A DNA stretch of 32,240 nucleotides from JAFDZV01 sp966128725 (GTDB lineage Bacteria; Bacteroidota; Ignavibacteria; OLB7), in assembly GCA_966128725.1 (NCBI GenBank), contig CBHYLN010000051.1:1-32240 (forward strand). Reading direction: 5' to 3'. This document shows positions 8,410 to 15,939 of the stretch, one piece after another. The translations under genes and the position numbers were made by a program. Position 1 is the stretch's first letter, and each line of letters opens with the position of its first letter. Below the pieces are notes generated by a model. It worked only from the letters and a program-made list of their open reading frames with translations, had not been told where the DNA came from and did no database searches.

Positions 8410-8443
8410 CGGGAGCCTCCATTTGGATGCTCCCGTTTCTTTT
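8410..8443 (+). terminator. Rho-independent terminator
   Basis: The 7-bp perfect stem CGGGAGC / GCTCCCG (8410-8416 and 8429-8435) with a 12-nt loop is followed by TTTCTTTT. It ends the TolB-like gene and physically overlaps the next promoter. Confidence 0.85.
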
Positions 8444-8452
8444 GTAGCTTGG
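8422..8452 (+). promoter_or_regulatory. acs promoter TTTG-N19-TAGCTTGG
   Basis: TTTG (8422-8425) lies in the terminator loop. It is followed after 19 nt by TAGCTTGG (8445-8452), a match to the Bacteroidetes -33/-7 pattern. The resulting leader of about 170 nt (to 8631) shows no recognisable riboswitch or hairpin. Confidence 0.55.
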
Positions 8453-8631
8453 TCGCCGGCCGGCTTCGCCCCATCCTGAATCGTTGGCGAACACGGCCGT
8501 TCCCCGGCACGCCCGCAATCCAGCCCGGCAATTGATGCAACCGTCGCACGATACGCACGGTTGGCCGATGAGCACGGCCCCCCGCCGGAATCCATATCTC
8601 GCAACGAACAACCGACCAATCCGCTACCACG

Positions 8632-10617
8632 ATGAAGAAAGGCGCCACGGCATCAACCAACGGTGGCAGCACCGATACATCGATCACTTCGGTGATGACC
8701 GAGACACGCGTATTCCCGCCTCCGGAGGAGTTCGCGAACGAGGCCAGAGTCTCCAGCCTGAAGCAGTACCGGCGGCTTGCCAAACAGGCGGAGACCGACC
8801 CCGACGCCTACTGGGCCGGGATTGCCTCGGAGCTGGAATGGTTCCGCCCGTGGAAGAAGGTGTTGCGCTGGAAGCCACCGATCGCCAAATGGTTTGTGGG
8901 CGGGCGTACCAACATGAGCTACAACTGCCTGGACCGTCACCTGACCGGCTGGCGCCGCACGAAGGCCGCCATCATCTGGGAAGGCGAGCCGGGCGAGGTC
9001 CGCACGCTGACGTATGTGCAGTTGCATCGTGAAGTCTGCATGTTCGCGAACGTGCTGCGCTCGCTTGGCGTGGAGCCCGGCGACACCGTTGCCATCTACA
9101 TGGGCATGGTGCCGGAATCGGCGATCGCCATGCTTGCCTGCGCCCGCATCGGCGCCGCGCACAATGTGATTTTCGGGGGCTTCAGCGCCGAGGCCCTGCG
9201 CGAACGCATCAACGACTCGCGCGCCAAGGTGCTGGTGACGCAGGATATCGCGTACCGACGCGGCGCGGAGATACAGTTGAAGGAAGCGGCCGATGCGGCC
9301 CTGGCCGACGCCCCTACGATTCAGCACTCGGTGGTGTTCCGCCGAGGCACTGCCCACGTTGCGATGTCCCCGGGCCGCGACCACTGGTGGCACGAGCTGA
9401 TGGCCGGCGTGCCTGCGGTTGCCCAACCCGAGAAGCTGGACAGCGAACATCCGCTGTACGTGCTGTACACATCGGGCTCCACCGGCAAACCGAAGGGAAT
9501 TTTTCATACGCTGGGCGGCAGCATGGTATGGGCGTACTATACGTCGCGCATGGTGTTCGATCTCCGCGACGACGATATCTACTGGTGCACGGCCGATATC
9601 GGCTGGGTTACCGGGCACGCCTACGTGATCTACGGTCCCCTGCTGAACGGTGCGACAACGTTGATGTACGAGGGCGCGCCGAATCATCCGGAACCCGATC
9701 GATTCTGGAACATCGTGGAGCGCCATCGCGTGACGATCTTCTACACGGCCCCCACGGCCATACGCGCGTTCATGCGCTGGGGCGAGGGATATCCCCGCAA
9801 GCACGATCTATCCTCGCTTCGCCTGCTTGGAACCGTTGGCGAGCCGATCAACCCCGAAGCATGGATGTGGTACCGGAGCACGATCGGCAACAATCGCTGC
9901 CCAATCGTGGACACCTGGTGGCAAACCGAAACCGGCGGCATCATGATCGCGCCGCTGCCCGGGGCCACGCCCACGAAACCGGGCTCGGCAACGCTGCCGC
10001 TGCCGGGTATCGAAGCCGATGTGGTGCGCAAGGACGGCACCAGTTGCAAGGCCAACGAGGGCGGATTCCTGGTAGTGAAGCGCCCGTGGCCTTCGATGCT
10101 GCGCACGATCCTGGGCGATGAGGAGCGATACCGCCAAACGTACTGGAGCCAGTACAAGGGCTGGTATTTCACCGGCGACGGCGCCCGGCGCGATAAGGAT
10201 GGATATTTCTGGATCATGGGCCGCGTGGACGATGTGGTGAACGTGGCGGGCCATCGCCTTGGCACGGCCGAGATCGAGTCATCGCTGGTGGCGCATCGCA
10301 CGGTTGCCGAGGCCGCCGTTGTTGCCCGACCGGACGAGCTGAAGGGCAACGCCCTGGTGGCGTTTGTTACCCTTGCCAACGGTGTTGAGCCAACCCCGGC
10401 GTTGAAGGAGGAACTTCGCAACCACGTGGGCCGCGAGATCGGCCACATCGCCAAGCCGGACGAGATCCGGTTCAGCGACGGCCTGCCGAAGACACGCTCC
10501 GGCAAGATCATGCGGCGCCTGCTTCGCGAGATCGCCACCACGGGCTCGGTAAGCGGCGACGTTACCACGCTGGAGGATTTCTCCTCGTTGGAGAAACTGC
10601 GCGACGACGAGGAGTGA
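8632..10617 (+). CDS. acs: Acetyl-CoA synthetase (AMP-forming)
   Basis: 661 residues, the usual length. It activates acetate to acetyl-CoA through acetyl-AMP in the cytoplasm. Motifs in order: the N-terminal Acs domain (YWAGIASELEWFRPWKKV), the P-loop-like YTSGSTGKPKG at about 279-289, the WWQTETGG substrate/ATP motif, YFTGDGARRDKDGYFWIMGR hinge region, VAGHRLGTAEIES, and the C-terminal KTRSGKIMRRLLREI with catalytic Lys625, the residue controlled by reversible acetylation in this family. The tryptophan-rich WWQTETGG and overall length favour acetyl- over acetoacetyl-CoA synthetase. Start 8632 has no Shine-Dalgarno; the internal Met22 (8695), where conserved sequence begins, is an alternative. 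It has its own promoter. Confidence 0.95.
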   Translation: MKKGATASTNGGSTDTSITSVMTETRVFPPPEEFANEARVSSLKQYRRLAKQAETDPDAYWAGIASELEWFRPWKKVLRWKPPIAKWFVGGRTNMSYNCLDRHLTGWRRTKAAIIWEGEPGEVRTLTYVQLHREVCMFANVLRSLGVEPGDTVAIYMGMVPESAIAMLACARIGAAHNVIFGGFSAEALRERINDSRAKVLVTQDIAYRRGAEIQLKEAADAALADAPTIQHSVVFRRGTAHVAMSPGRDHWWHELMAGVPAVAQPEKLDSEHPLYVLYTSGSTGKPKGIFHTLGGSMVWAYYTSRMVFDLRDDDIYWCTADIGWVTGHAYVIYGPLLNGATTLMYEGAPNHPEPDRFWNIVERHRVTIFYTAPTAIRAFMRWGEGYPRKHDLSSLRLLGTVGEPINPEAWMWYRSTIGNNRCPIVDTWWQTETGGIMIAPLPGATPTKPGSATLPLPGIEADVVRKDGTSCKANEGGFLVVKRPWPSMLRTILGDEERYRQTYWSQYKGWYFTGDGARRDKDGYFWIMGRVDDVVNVAGHRLGTAEIESSLVAHRTVAEAAVVARPDELKGNALVAFVTLANGVEPTPALKEELRNHVGREIGHIAKPDEIRFSDGLPKTRSGKIMRRLLREIATTGSVSGDVTTLEDFSSLEKLRDDEE

Positions 10618-10672
10618 CCAACACGGTCTGGACTGTCTGGCTTGATGGTGCAATCGAGCTCGGAACACAACA

Positions 10673-10711
10673 CAGGCAACGCGCGCCGAAACGATTAGCC
10701 CGCGTTGCCTG
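10673..10711. repeat. Perfect 11-bp inverted repeat after acs
   Basis: CAGGCAACGCG (10673-10683) and CGCGTTGCCTG (10701-10711) are separated by 17 nt. There is no T-tract on the plus strand, so it may be a factor-dependent terminator, an mRNA-stabilising stem or an operator of the next gene. Confidence 0.6.
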
Positions 10712-10751
10712 TTGTACCATTGCCGGGATCGTTCCGGCCAACACACGACCC

Positions 10752-11537
10752 ATGCTTCCGCGCGCAACCATAGTGCTGGCGATCACATTCCTGCTTGGCG
10801 CGGGCGGCGGGCGCGTGTGCGGCCAAACCGCCGCCCCGCACGAGCCCGGGGCGGCCCGGTATGCGGACTCCAACGCGGTGCCACACGTGGGAAGCCCGGG
10901 CACATTGCCCGGCGCCGATACCGTGGCGCCCACCGCCCCACCAGAGGTAACACCGCGCCCCTGGTACGACACGCTGACCGTAACGCGAGCGCGTTACACC
11001 CACACGGCACCATACGAGGAACTTGCGCTGGCGGTGTTCACAACGGCCTCCATCCCATTCGGGTTGGCGCTGGGCGCGCTTACATTGCTGCCGCCGTCGG
11101 CGAACGTGCTTTCGGAGCAGGGCATCAGCCGTACGGGCATCGCGATATCGGCGGGTGTGGGGCTTACGCCGGATACGTCGGCCTACATCTTCTTCCCCGA
11201 ACTGCGTTTGCAGGCCGAGGCCGGCTACTACTTCGATCGCCCACATCCGTGGATCGCGCGCGCAACCGTTCTGCGCGATCTGCCGTTGGTCTCGATCGAC
11301 TCGCGCGACATTTTCTGGCTGGGAGTTGCAGGCGGCATTGGCGCCACAACGGACTTCAACAGCGCGGGTCTGCATGCCGAGGCGTGGGTTGGGCTTACCA
11401 ACCCGATGGGAATTCGATATCTGGTGCTGTACCCCATGCACAACTACGGCCTGCGCGCCCGCGCCGGCTACGATTTCACAACCCGCCAACGCTGGTACGA
11501 GCTGGCCATCTGCGCCACGGCAACGTTCTGGTTATAA
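10752..11537 (+). CDS. Putative outer-membrane beta-barrel protein
   Basis: 261 residues from ATG 10752, chosen because it begins a signal peptide (MLPRATIVLAITFLLGAGG...CGQ). The frame is open upstream to 10614, but that part is not protein-like. A Pro/Ala-rich stretch (about 25-75) follows. The last 170 residues alternate short amphipathic strands rich in Gly/Tyr/Phe (ELRLQAEAGYYFDR, WLGVAGGIGATTDF, LHAEAWVGL, LRARAGYDFTTRQRWYELAICATATFWL). The aromatic C-terminus is typical of outer-membrane barrels. A hydrophobic segment (LALAVFTTASIPFGLALGALTLL) may be a second membrane element. No family recognised. Confidence 0.65.
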   Translation: MLPRATIVLAITFLLGAGGGRVCGQTAAPHEPGAARYADSNAVPHVGSPGTLPGADTVAPTAPPEVTPRPWYDTLTVTRARYTHTAPYEELALAVFTTASIPFGLALGALTLLPPSANVLSEQGISRTGIAISAGVGLTPDTSAYIFFPELRLQAEAGYYFDRPHPWIARATVLRDLPLVSIDSRDIFWLGVAGGIGATTDFNSAGLHAEAWVGLTNPMGIRYLVLYPMHNYGLRARAGYDFTTRQRWYELAICATATFWL

Positions 11538-11561
11538 CCACCATCGTGCACGCAGCCACCC

Positions 11562-11603
11562 ATAAAAAGCAAACGAGCCGGCACGCTGGGCGCACCGGCT
11601 CGT
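11562..11603 (-). terminator. Terminator of the HU gene
   Basis: On the minus strand a 9-bp perfect stem (ACGAGCCGG / CCGGCTCGT, 11573-11581 and 11595-11603) with a 13-nt loop is followed by TTTGCTTTTTAT. It lies 24 bp after the HU stop and also faces the end of the convergent barrel gene. Confidence 0.88.
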
Positions 11604-11627
11604 TAAGCATCACGCAATGCGCTCTGC

Positions 11628-11972
11628 TTACTTCTTCCCCTTCTTGGCAGGGGCTGCCTTCGCGGCGGCCTTGGCAGGAGCCTTGGCTGCCTTCTTCGCG
11701 CCGTTGACCAAGTCCTTCAGACCCTTGCCCGGCGTGAACTTCGGCACCTTGCGAGCGGCGACCTTCACCGGGGCACCGGTCTGCGGGTTCTTCGCAGTGC
11801 GAGCTGCACGGCTGGCAACCTTGAATGTGCCGAAGCCGACAACCGCCACGTCATCACCCTTCTTCAGCGCACCAGAGATGGTGTCGATCAGGTTGTTCAG
11901 CACCTGCTCGGCCTTTGCCTTGCTGAGGTCGTTGGCCGACGCGATCGCGTCGATCAGTTCTCCTTTGTTCAC
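11628..11972 (-). CDS. HU-family DNA-binding protein with Lys/Ala tail
   Basis: 114 residues. The nucleoid-protein core is VNKGELIDAIASANDLSKAKAEQVLNNL (start, helices 1-2), then the signature GFGTFKVASRAARTAKNPQTG and the DNA-minor-groove arm VKVAARKVPKFTPGKGLKDLVN. Core HU ends near residue 90; 24 more residues of Lys/Ala/Pro repeats (KKAAKAPAKAAAKAAPAKKGKK) form a histone-H1-like tail. The GTG start at 11972 is supported by AAGGAG 10 nt upstream and by homology to the usual MNKxELI start. It is monocistronic, with its own promoter and terminator. HU rather than IHF is likely from the motif, but subtype is not certain. Confidence 0.95.
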   Translation of the reverse strand: MNKGELIDAIASANDLSKAKAEQVLNNLIDTISGALKKGDDVAVVGFGTFKVASRAARTAKNPQTGAPVKVAARKVPKFTPGKGLKDLVNGAKKAAKAPAKAAAKAAPAKKGKK

Positions 11973-12035
11973 CTGAGAATTCTCCTTTTGTGTTTGTAGC
12001 CCGGTCTGCGACACGTTAGTAGACTCAGACCGCCG

Positions 12036-12066
12036 CGAAAGTAATCGGCGGATTGCGATTATGCAA
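12036..12066 (-). promoter_or_regulatory. HU promoter TTG-N20-TACTTTCG
   Basis: On the minus strand TTG (12066-12064) precedes TACTTTCG (12043-12036) by 20 nt, matching the -33/-7 pattern. It predicts a leader of about 60 nt carrying the AAGGAG site. Confidence 0.6.
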
Positions 12067-12304
12067 TAGGGAACCGCCCGCAATCGCAGATTTCATGGGG
12101 CTTACAGCCGTGGGCAACCCCGAAGCGCCTACGCCAGGCCGCCTGCACGGGCGCCGTGGTTTCGCTGTTCGAGGCCAGGCAAGCGCCTGCCCGGCAACCG
12201 GCATCGGCTGCAAAGCCTTGCACAGCAAGGGTTTCGCGGCAACAGGCCGGTCTCTTCGCCCGACCCGACGATCGCCATCCGCACGGTGCATGCCGGTTTG
12301 GCGC
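12067..12304. other. Intergenic stretch upstream of HU promoter, no gene seen
   Basis: No codon-like signal or recognisable RNA in 240 bp. Only a short stem (CAGGC-AAGC-GCCTG near 12178-12191) stands out. It separates the pgeF 3' end from the HU promoter, and no T-rich terminator for pgeF was found. Confidence 0.5.
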
Positions 12305-13051
12305 TCATGTGCGCGCATCGTTGCCCACCATGCCGATCAATGCAAACATTCTTCCGCTGGCTGCCCCATCACGACGAAAGCTGTGGAAGTTGGCGTCGCA
12401 GATGGTGCAGCGTGGGTCCATCTCGATGTTCCCGGGCGGCACGCCGGCGGCCAGCAACTGTGCAAGGATCGCGCCGCGATTGTCGAACAGGAACTTGCCG
12501 CCGCCAAGCGGTCGGCTGTGTTGGGCGTCGAACGCGCCGGCAACATCCTCCCCCACTTCGTAGCAACACTGCCCCGCCGACGCGCCCACATACATCAGCA
12601 TGTCCCCGGCACGCGAGCCGAAACGTTGGTGCATCAATTCCAGGGTTGCTCCAACGATGTTGGCCAAGGTTCCCCGCCAACCGGAATGCACCCCGGCCAC
12701 CAGGCCCGCAACCGGATCGTGAACAAGGATCGGCACGCAGTCGGCAACGCTCACGGCCAGAAGCCAGCCCGGCTGATTGGTGACCAATGCATCGCTTTCG
12801 CCCGGCTGGTATCCTTTATCCACCAAACGTATGGCCGAGCCATGCACCTGGCGCTGCGTGGCCAACCGATCAACGGCAAAGCCAAGCCGCTGGGCGGCGC
12901 GCTCGCGATTGGCCTGCACGTCGGCGCTGCTATCGCCAACCGAAAGCGACATGTTGAATCCATACGGCAACCGCGACGTGCCGCGCAACGTAAGCGCCGC
13001 ACGCACACCGTTGCTGGCCTTGAAGATTCGTGGTTCGCTGAACAGAGGCAT
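12305..13051 (-). CDS. pgeF: PgeF/YfiH family purine nucleoside phosphorylase / polyphenol oxidase
   Basis: 248 residues, typical for the family once described as multicopper polyphenol oxidase (laccase) and now linked to purine nucleoside phosphorylase and peptidoglycan-editing activity. Metal-site residues are visible: His70 (RQVHG), Cys105 (SVADCVPI) and His122 (GVHSGWRGT). Other family segments are GFNMSLSVGD, the GASAGQCCYEVGEDV loop and the C-terminal CTICDANFHSFRRDG. The frame runs far upstream through the opposite frame of comEC, but protein-like sequence starts at MPLFSEPRIF (ATG 13051). It follows comEC after 125 bp. Which of the family activities dominates cannot be told from sequence. 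Confidence 0.9.
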   Translation of the reverse strand: MPLFSEPRIFKASNGVRAALTLRGTSRLPYGFNMSLSVGDSSADVQANRERAAQRLGFAVDRLATQRQVHGSAIRLVDKGYQPGESDALVTNQPGWLLAVSVADCVPILVHDPVAGLVAGVHSGWRGTLANIVGATLELMHQRFGSRAGDMLMYVGASAGQCCYEVGEDVAGAFDAQHSRPLGGGKFLFDNRGAILAQLLAAGVPPGNIEMDPRCTICDANFHSFRRDGAASGRMFALIGMVGNDART

Positions 13052-13079
13052 GGAAGGGTTCGGAATTGCTGATCGAAGC

Positions 13080-13107
13080 GGAAGCCCGGAGCCGCGCACG
13101 GGCTTCC
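13080..13107. repeat. Perfect 9-bp stem-loop between comEC and pgeF
   Basis: GGAAGCCCG (13080-13088) pairs with CGGGCTTCC (13099-13107), with a 10-nt loop. On the minus strand it follows the comEC stop and precedes the pgeF ATG by about 30 nt. Without a T-run it may be an attenuating or stabilising hairpin. Confidence 0.55.
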
Positions 13108-13176
13108 CCATGCGCAAACGCAGGCCCGCGCAATCTACATCACGCAGGCCTTCCCGTGAACGTGCGGACAGCCACA

Positions 13177-15201
13177 CTACCAATTCACAGGCACAAAGCC
13201 ATCGGGCTCCCACCGCAGAACAATCGCCGCGCGTTCGCGCATCCGCAACGGCACAACAAGCAACGCGGAGTTGCCCACACACGCCATACGCAATCCCGGC
13301 GACGACGTGTTGGTTAACAGAACGGGAGCGTAACGCAGAACGGACTCGGCCGGCCTGCTGTTCATGTAGTACACATCCGGCGAATCGGGCAGCACGGTGT
13401 CGGCACGGAAGTATCGAACATGGCGCGGCCCCACACGAAGAAGCAATCCCCGCACCGCCTGAGCAATTGCAAGGCTGTCGCCCGCACCTCGGTGCGTGAA
13501 CACGATCGCGGAGTCCGGCGTAACCCACGCCGGCAACACACCATCGCGCCCAACCATCAGTACCAGATAGTGGTGGTTCGAGTTCAACGGATCCAGCAGG
13601 CGTTCGCCCATGGCAATGCAGACCACGGCACAGGCCAGCGCAACAAGGCGCGTGGCCGCCTGTGCAGCACTCCGGCTGAACGCCAGGTACACAAGCATGC
13701 CCCCAAGCAGAAGCGAACCGATCAGGCCCAGGCCGGCCATCGGCATGCCGCTGAGCGGGACACCCGCGGCCCATTGGATCATTGCGGTAGCCCATTGCAC
13801 CAACACCCGGGCCGAGGTGCCGAACCAGACAGCAAGATCGGACGAGATGGGCGCGGCAACGGCCCCCGCCAGCCCGGACGCCAGCGCCACGGAATACATG
13901 GGAACCACGGGAAGGTTCACCAGCGAGGCAGTCAACGGAAGGTATCCGAAGTAGTGAGCAACCAGCGGGGTTGTGGCCCCCTGCGCCGCGGCCGATACAG
14001 CGCACATACGGCCAACGGACCTGGCACGCCCAGCCAGCATGGGCACGGCCACGCCCAGCCATCTCCACGCTGGAGCGGCAAACAGGATCAACCCCGCCAC
14101 CGAGGCAAAGGAAAGTTGAAAGCCGATATCGAACAATTGCACGGGATCGGCCGCAAGCAACACAAGCCCGGCCACGCCCAGCGTGTTCAGGGGGTTTGCC
14201 CGGCGACCGGCGGTGCGTGCGATCATATAGGTGGTGGCCATCAGCGCGGCGCGCACAATCGCCGGCCCCGCCCCGGTAATCACTACGTAGAGCGAGATCA
14301 CAACGATGAAGATCGCCGTCTGCAACCAGCGCCACGGGAGCCAGGCCACCAGCACGAACAGCACAAGCGCAACAACGCCCACATGCAGCCCGCTTACCGA
14401 AAGCAGATGCACGGTGCCGGTACGGGAGTACGCTTCGGTTGTGGCCGGATCAATCAGGCGTCGCTCGCCGGTGAGCAACGCAAGCACGATATCCCCCTCT
14501 TCGCCGCCCACGTATCGCTCGGCAAAGTCCGCTACGGCCTGGCGAACATCGCCAACCAACCGTTGAATGGCGGTGCGTTCATCACCGCCCAGGCAATAGA
14601 TTGCTCCGGCACGCCGTACGGACACAATGGCCCCAACGCCAACCGAACGGTAATAGGCCGAGGCGTCGAACGCGCCCGGATTGGCGGGGGCATCGGGAAT
14701 CACAACGCGCCCGACAATTCCCACACGTTCCCCTGCACGCGGCAACAGGCGCGGATCAAAGGGCGTGGTATCGTACAGCCGGACGATGGCATGCGTGCGG
14801 ACATGGCACACGCTGTTGCGAACGGCGAGCCGGTTACATGCCATCGTGAACTCGACATGGCCGGAGCGGAACAGCGGGGGCTCCTGAACGTGCCCCTGAA
14901 TTTCACAGTCATCGAAGACGAAGCCCTGCGCCAGCTCAAGCGTATCCGGTGCGCGCGAAACTAGCATCAACGCACCGCTGGTTACCAGAAGCAGGGCCAA
15001 CGGCGGAGCAAGCATCAGCCCATCACGGCGCACGGCAAGGCCCAGCCACCAGAGCCCACATGCAGCCAGACCAACCAGAATCTCGGCCGGCGAAGCAATC
15101 AGTTGGCCGAACACGATGCCCGCCGCGTACGGCAGGGCCAGCTTGAGCGCAGGGTAATACTTCCAATGATGTTCCACCGCGGTCTCCAGGGATGTGCGCA
15201 C
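13177..15201 (-). CDS. comEC: ComEC/Rec2 DNA-uptake channel, without beta-lactamase domain
   Basis: 674 residues. An integral inner-membrane protein that passes single-stranded DNA during natural transformation. N-terminal helices and the DUF4131-type soluble domain (about 15-190: LALPYAAGIVFGQ, then DCEIQGHVQEPP, GERVGIVGRV) lead into the Competence domain (about 210-540), with the hallmark EAYSRTGTVHLLSVSGLHVG and the PAIVRAALMATTYM helix. The last 110 residues are a compact domain (LNSNHHYLVLMVGRDG) without HxHxDH, so the metallo-beta-lactamase domain of many ComEC proteins is absent, as in other Bacteroidetes-type ComEC. The start is a GTG (15201) with no Shine-Dalgarno; no better Met exists nearby. 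No comEA or pilus gene is adjacent. Confidence 0.92.
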   Translation of the reverse strand: MRTSLETAVEHHWKYYPALKLALPYAAGIVFGQLIASPAEILVGLAACGLWWLGLAVRRDGLMLAPPLALLLVTSGALMLVSRAPDTLELAQGFVFDDCEIQGHVQEPPLFRSGHVEFTMACNRLAVRNSVCHVRTHAIVRLYDTTPFDPRLLPRAGERVGIVGRVVIPDAPANPGAFDASAYYRSVGVGAIVSVRRAGAIYCLGGDERTAIQRLVGDVRQAVADFAERYVGGEEGDIVLALLTGERRLIDPATTEAYSRTGTVHLLSVSGLHVGVVALVLFVLVAWLPWRWLQTAIFIVVISLYVVITGAGPAIVRAALMATTYMIARTAGRRANPLNTLGVAGLVLLAADPVQLFDIGFQLSFASVAGLILFAAPAWRWLGVAVPMLAGRARSVGRMCAVSAAAQGATTPLVAHYFGYLPLTASLVNLPVVPMYSVALASGLAGAVAAPISSDLAVWFGTSARVLVQWATAMIQWAAGVPLSGMPMAGLGLIGSLLLGGMLVYLAFSRSAAQAATRLVALACAVVCIAMGERLLDPLNSNHHYLVLMVGRDGVLPAWVTPDSAIVFTHRGAGDSLAIAQAVRGLLLRVGPRHVRYFRADTVLPDSPDVYYMNSRPAESVLRYAPVLLTNTSSPGLRMACVGNSALLVVPLRMRERAAIVLRWEPDGFVPVNW

Positions 15202-15493
15202 ATGCCGGCGCGCTGCATCAAGCGGGCACGCACGGCATTACACGGCGCTTTTGGCTGGTAGGGGCTGCGTGTGGAAATGCGGGGGCTGTGGGGGAAGCTA
15301 TGTGGCCGGGATCCGCCGTCAGGGGGTGTGGGAAGCGGATTCACCGGCGGCCAATATGCGCAAGGGAGCAGCTCAACGCAACCGCCGCACAGCCGATGAA
15401 AGTGCAACCGTGCGTTGCGCCCCTTGGCTGTTCGGCCGGTGATCGCGATGTTTGTAGCCAATGTATTCCGTGATGTACTGACCCTTAACCATT
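15202..15493. other. Divergent intergenic region comEC / nfu
   Basis: About 290 bp with no protein-like frame. It must hold promoters for both directions, but I found no convincing TTG-N19-TAnnTTxG match on either strand. Confidence 0.4.
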
Positions 15494-15808
15494 GTGAGCC
15501 GAACAGCAGAGCCCGTGTCGACACATGAATCGGTGATCGAGCGCGTGCAGCAGATCATCGCCGAACACGTGCGACCGTACATCGAGTCGGACGGTGGCAC
15601 CATCGATTTTGTTCGCTACGAGGACAACATCGTGTTCGTGCAATTGGCCGGCGCATGCAGCTCGTGCCCGTCGTCGGCGGTGACGTTGAAAGGCGGAGTC
15701 GAGCGGGCCATACGCCGTCGGATCCCGGAAGTGCGCGCGGTGGAGATGGAGGATGCAACCGAACCCGTTGCCGAGGCAAATGCACCCGTGATGATCACAA
15801 TCGGCTGA
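15494..15808 (+). CDS. Nfu-type iron-sulfur scaffold (NifU C-terminal domain)
   Basis: 104 residues consisting of one Nfu domain. It carries or transfers [4Fe-4S] clusters to apo-proteins in the cytoplasm. The family signature is clear: VRPYIESDGGTIDFV followed by GACSSCPSSAVTLKGGVERAI, with cluster cysteines Cys55 and Cys58 (CxxC). A short acidic tail (VEMEDATEPVAEANAPVMITIG) follows. Start is GTG 15494, with GTG 15515 as an alternative just before conserved sequence; no Shine-Dalgarno supports either. It ends in a good terminator. It is a plausible supplier of clusters for proteins such as NuoE at 29767, though not linked to it. Confidence 0.93.
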   Translation: MSRTAEPVSTHESVIERVQQIIAEHVRPYIESDGGTIDFVRYEDNIVFVQLAGACSSCPSSAVTLKGGVERAIRRRIPEVRAVEMEDATEPVAEANAPVMITIG

Positions 15809-15868
15809 TAACAGCCAACCGGCCGAACAACCGGCGCCCCGCCCGGGGGTTGCCAACCCCGTTACACT

Positions 15869-15893
15869 GCCCCGCGAGGGGCTTTGTCGTTTT
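15869..15893 (+). terminator. Terminator of nfu
   Basis: Stem GCCCC-GCGA-GGGGC (15869-15882) with a GNRA-type tetraloop is followed by TTTGTCGTTTT. A second small stem (GGGGTT/AACCCC) lies just before it. Confidence 0.8.
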
Positions 15894-15939
15894 ACGCCGC
15901 GCCGATGTTCATGAAACGATGAGCCATCGGCGAGGAAGG

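Noticed and set aside
8632..10617. Acetoacetyl-CoA synthetase
   Set aside because: Sequence landmarks and C-terminal SGKIMRRLLREI fit acetyl-CoA synthetase better.
13052..14335. N-terminal extension of pgeF into the comEC region
   Set aside because: The frame is open, but only sequence from MPLFSEP onward is PgeF-like; the rest is an alternate frame of comEC.
13420..14964. A 514-codon plus-strand frame opposite comEC
   Set aside because: Arg/Gln/His-rich shadow of the membrane protein on the other strand; no start signal.
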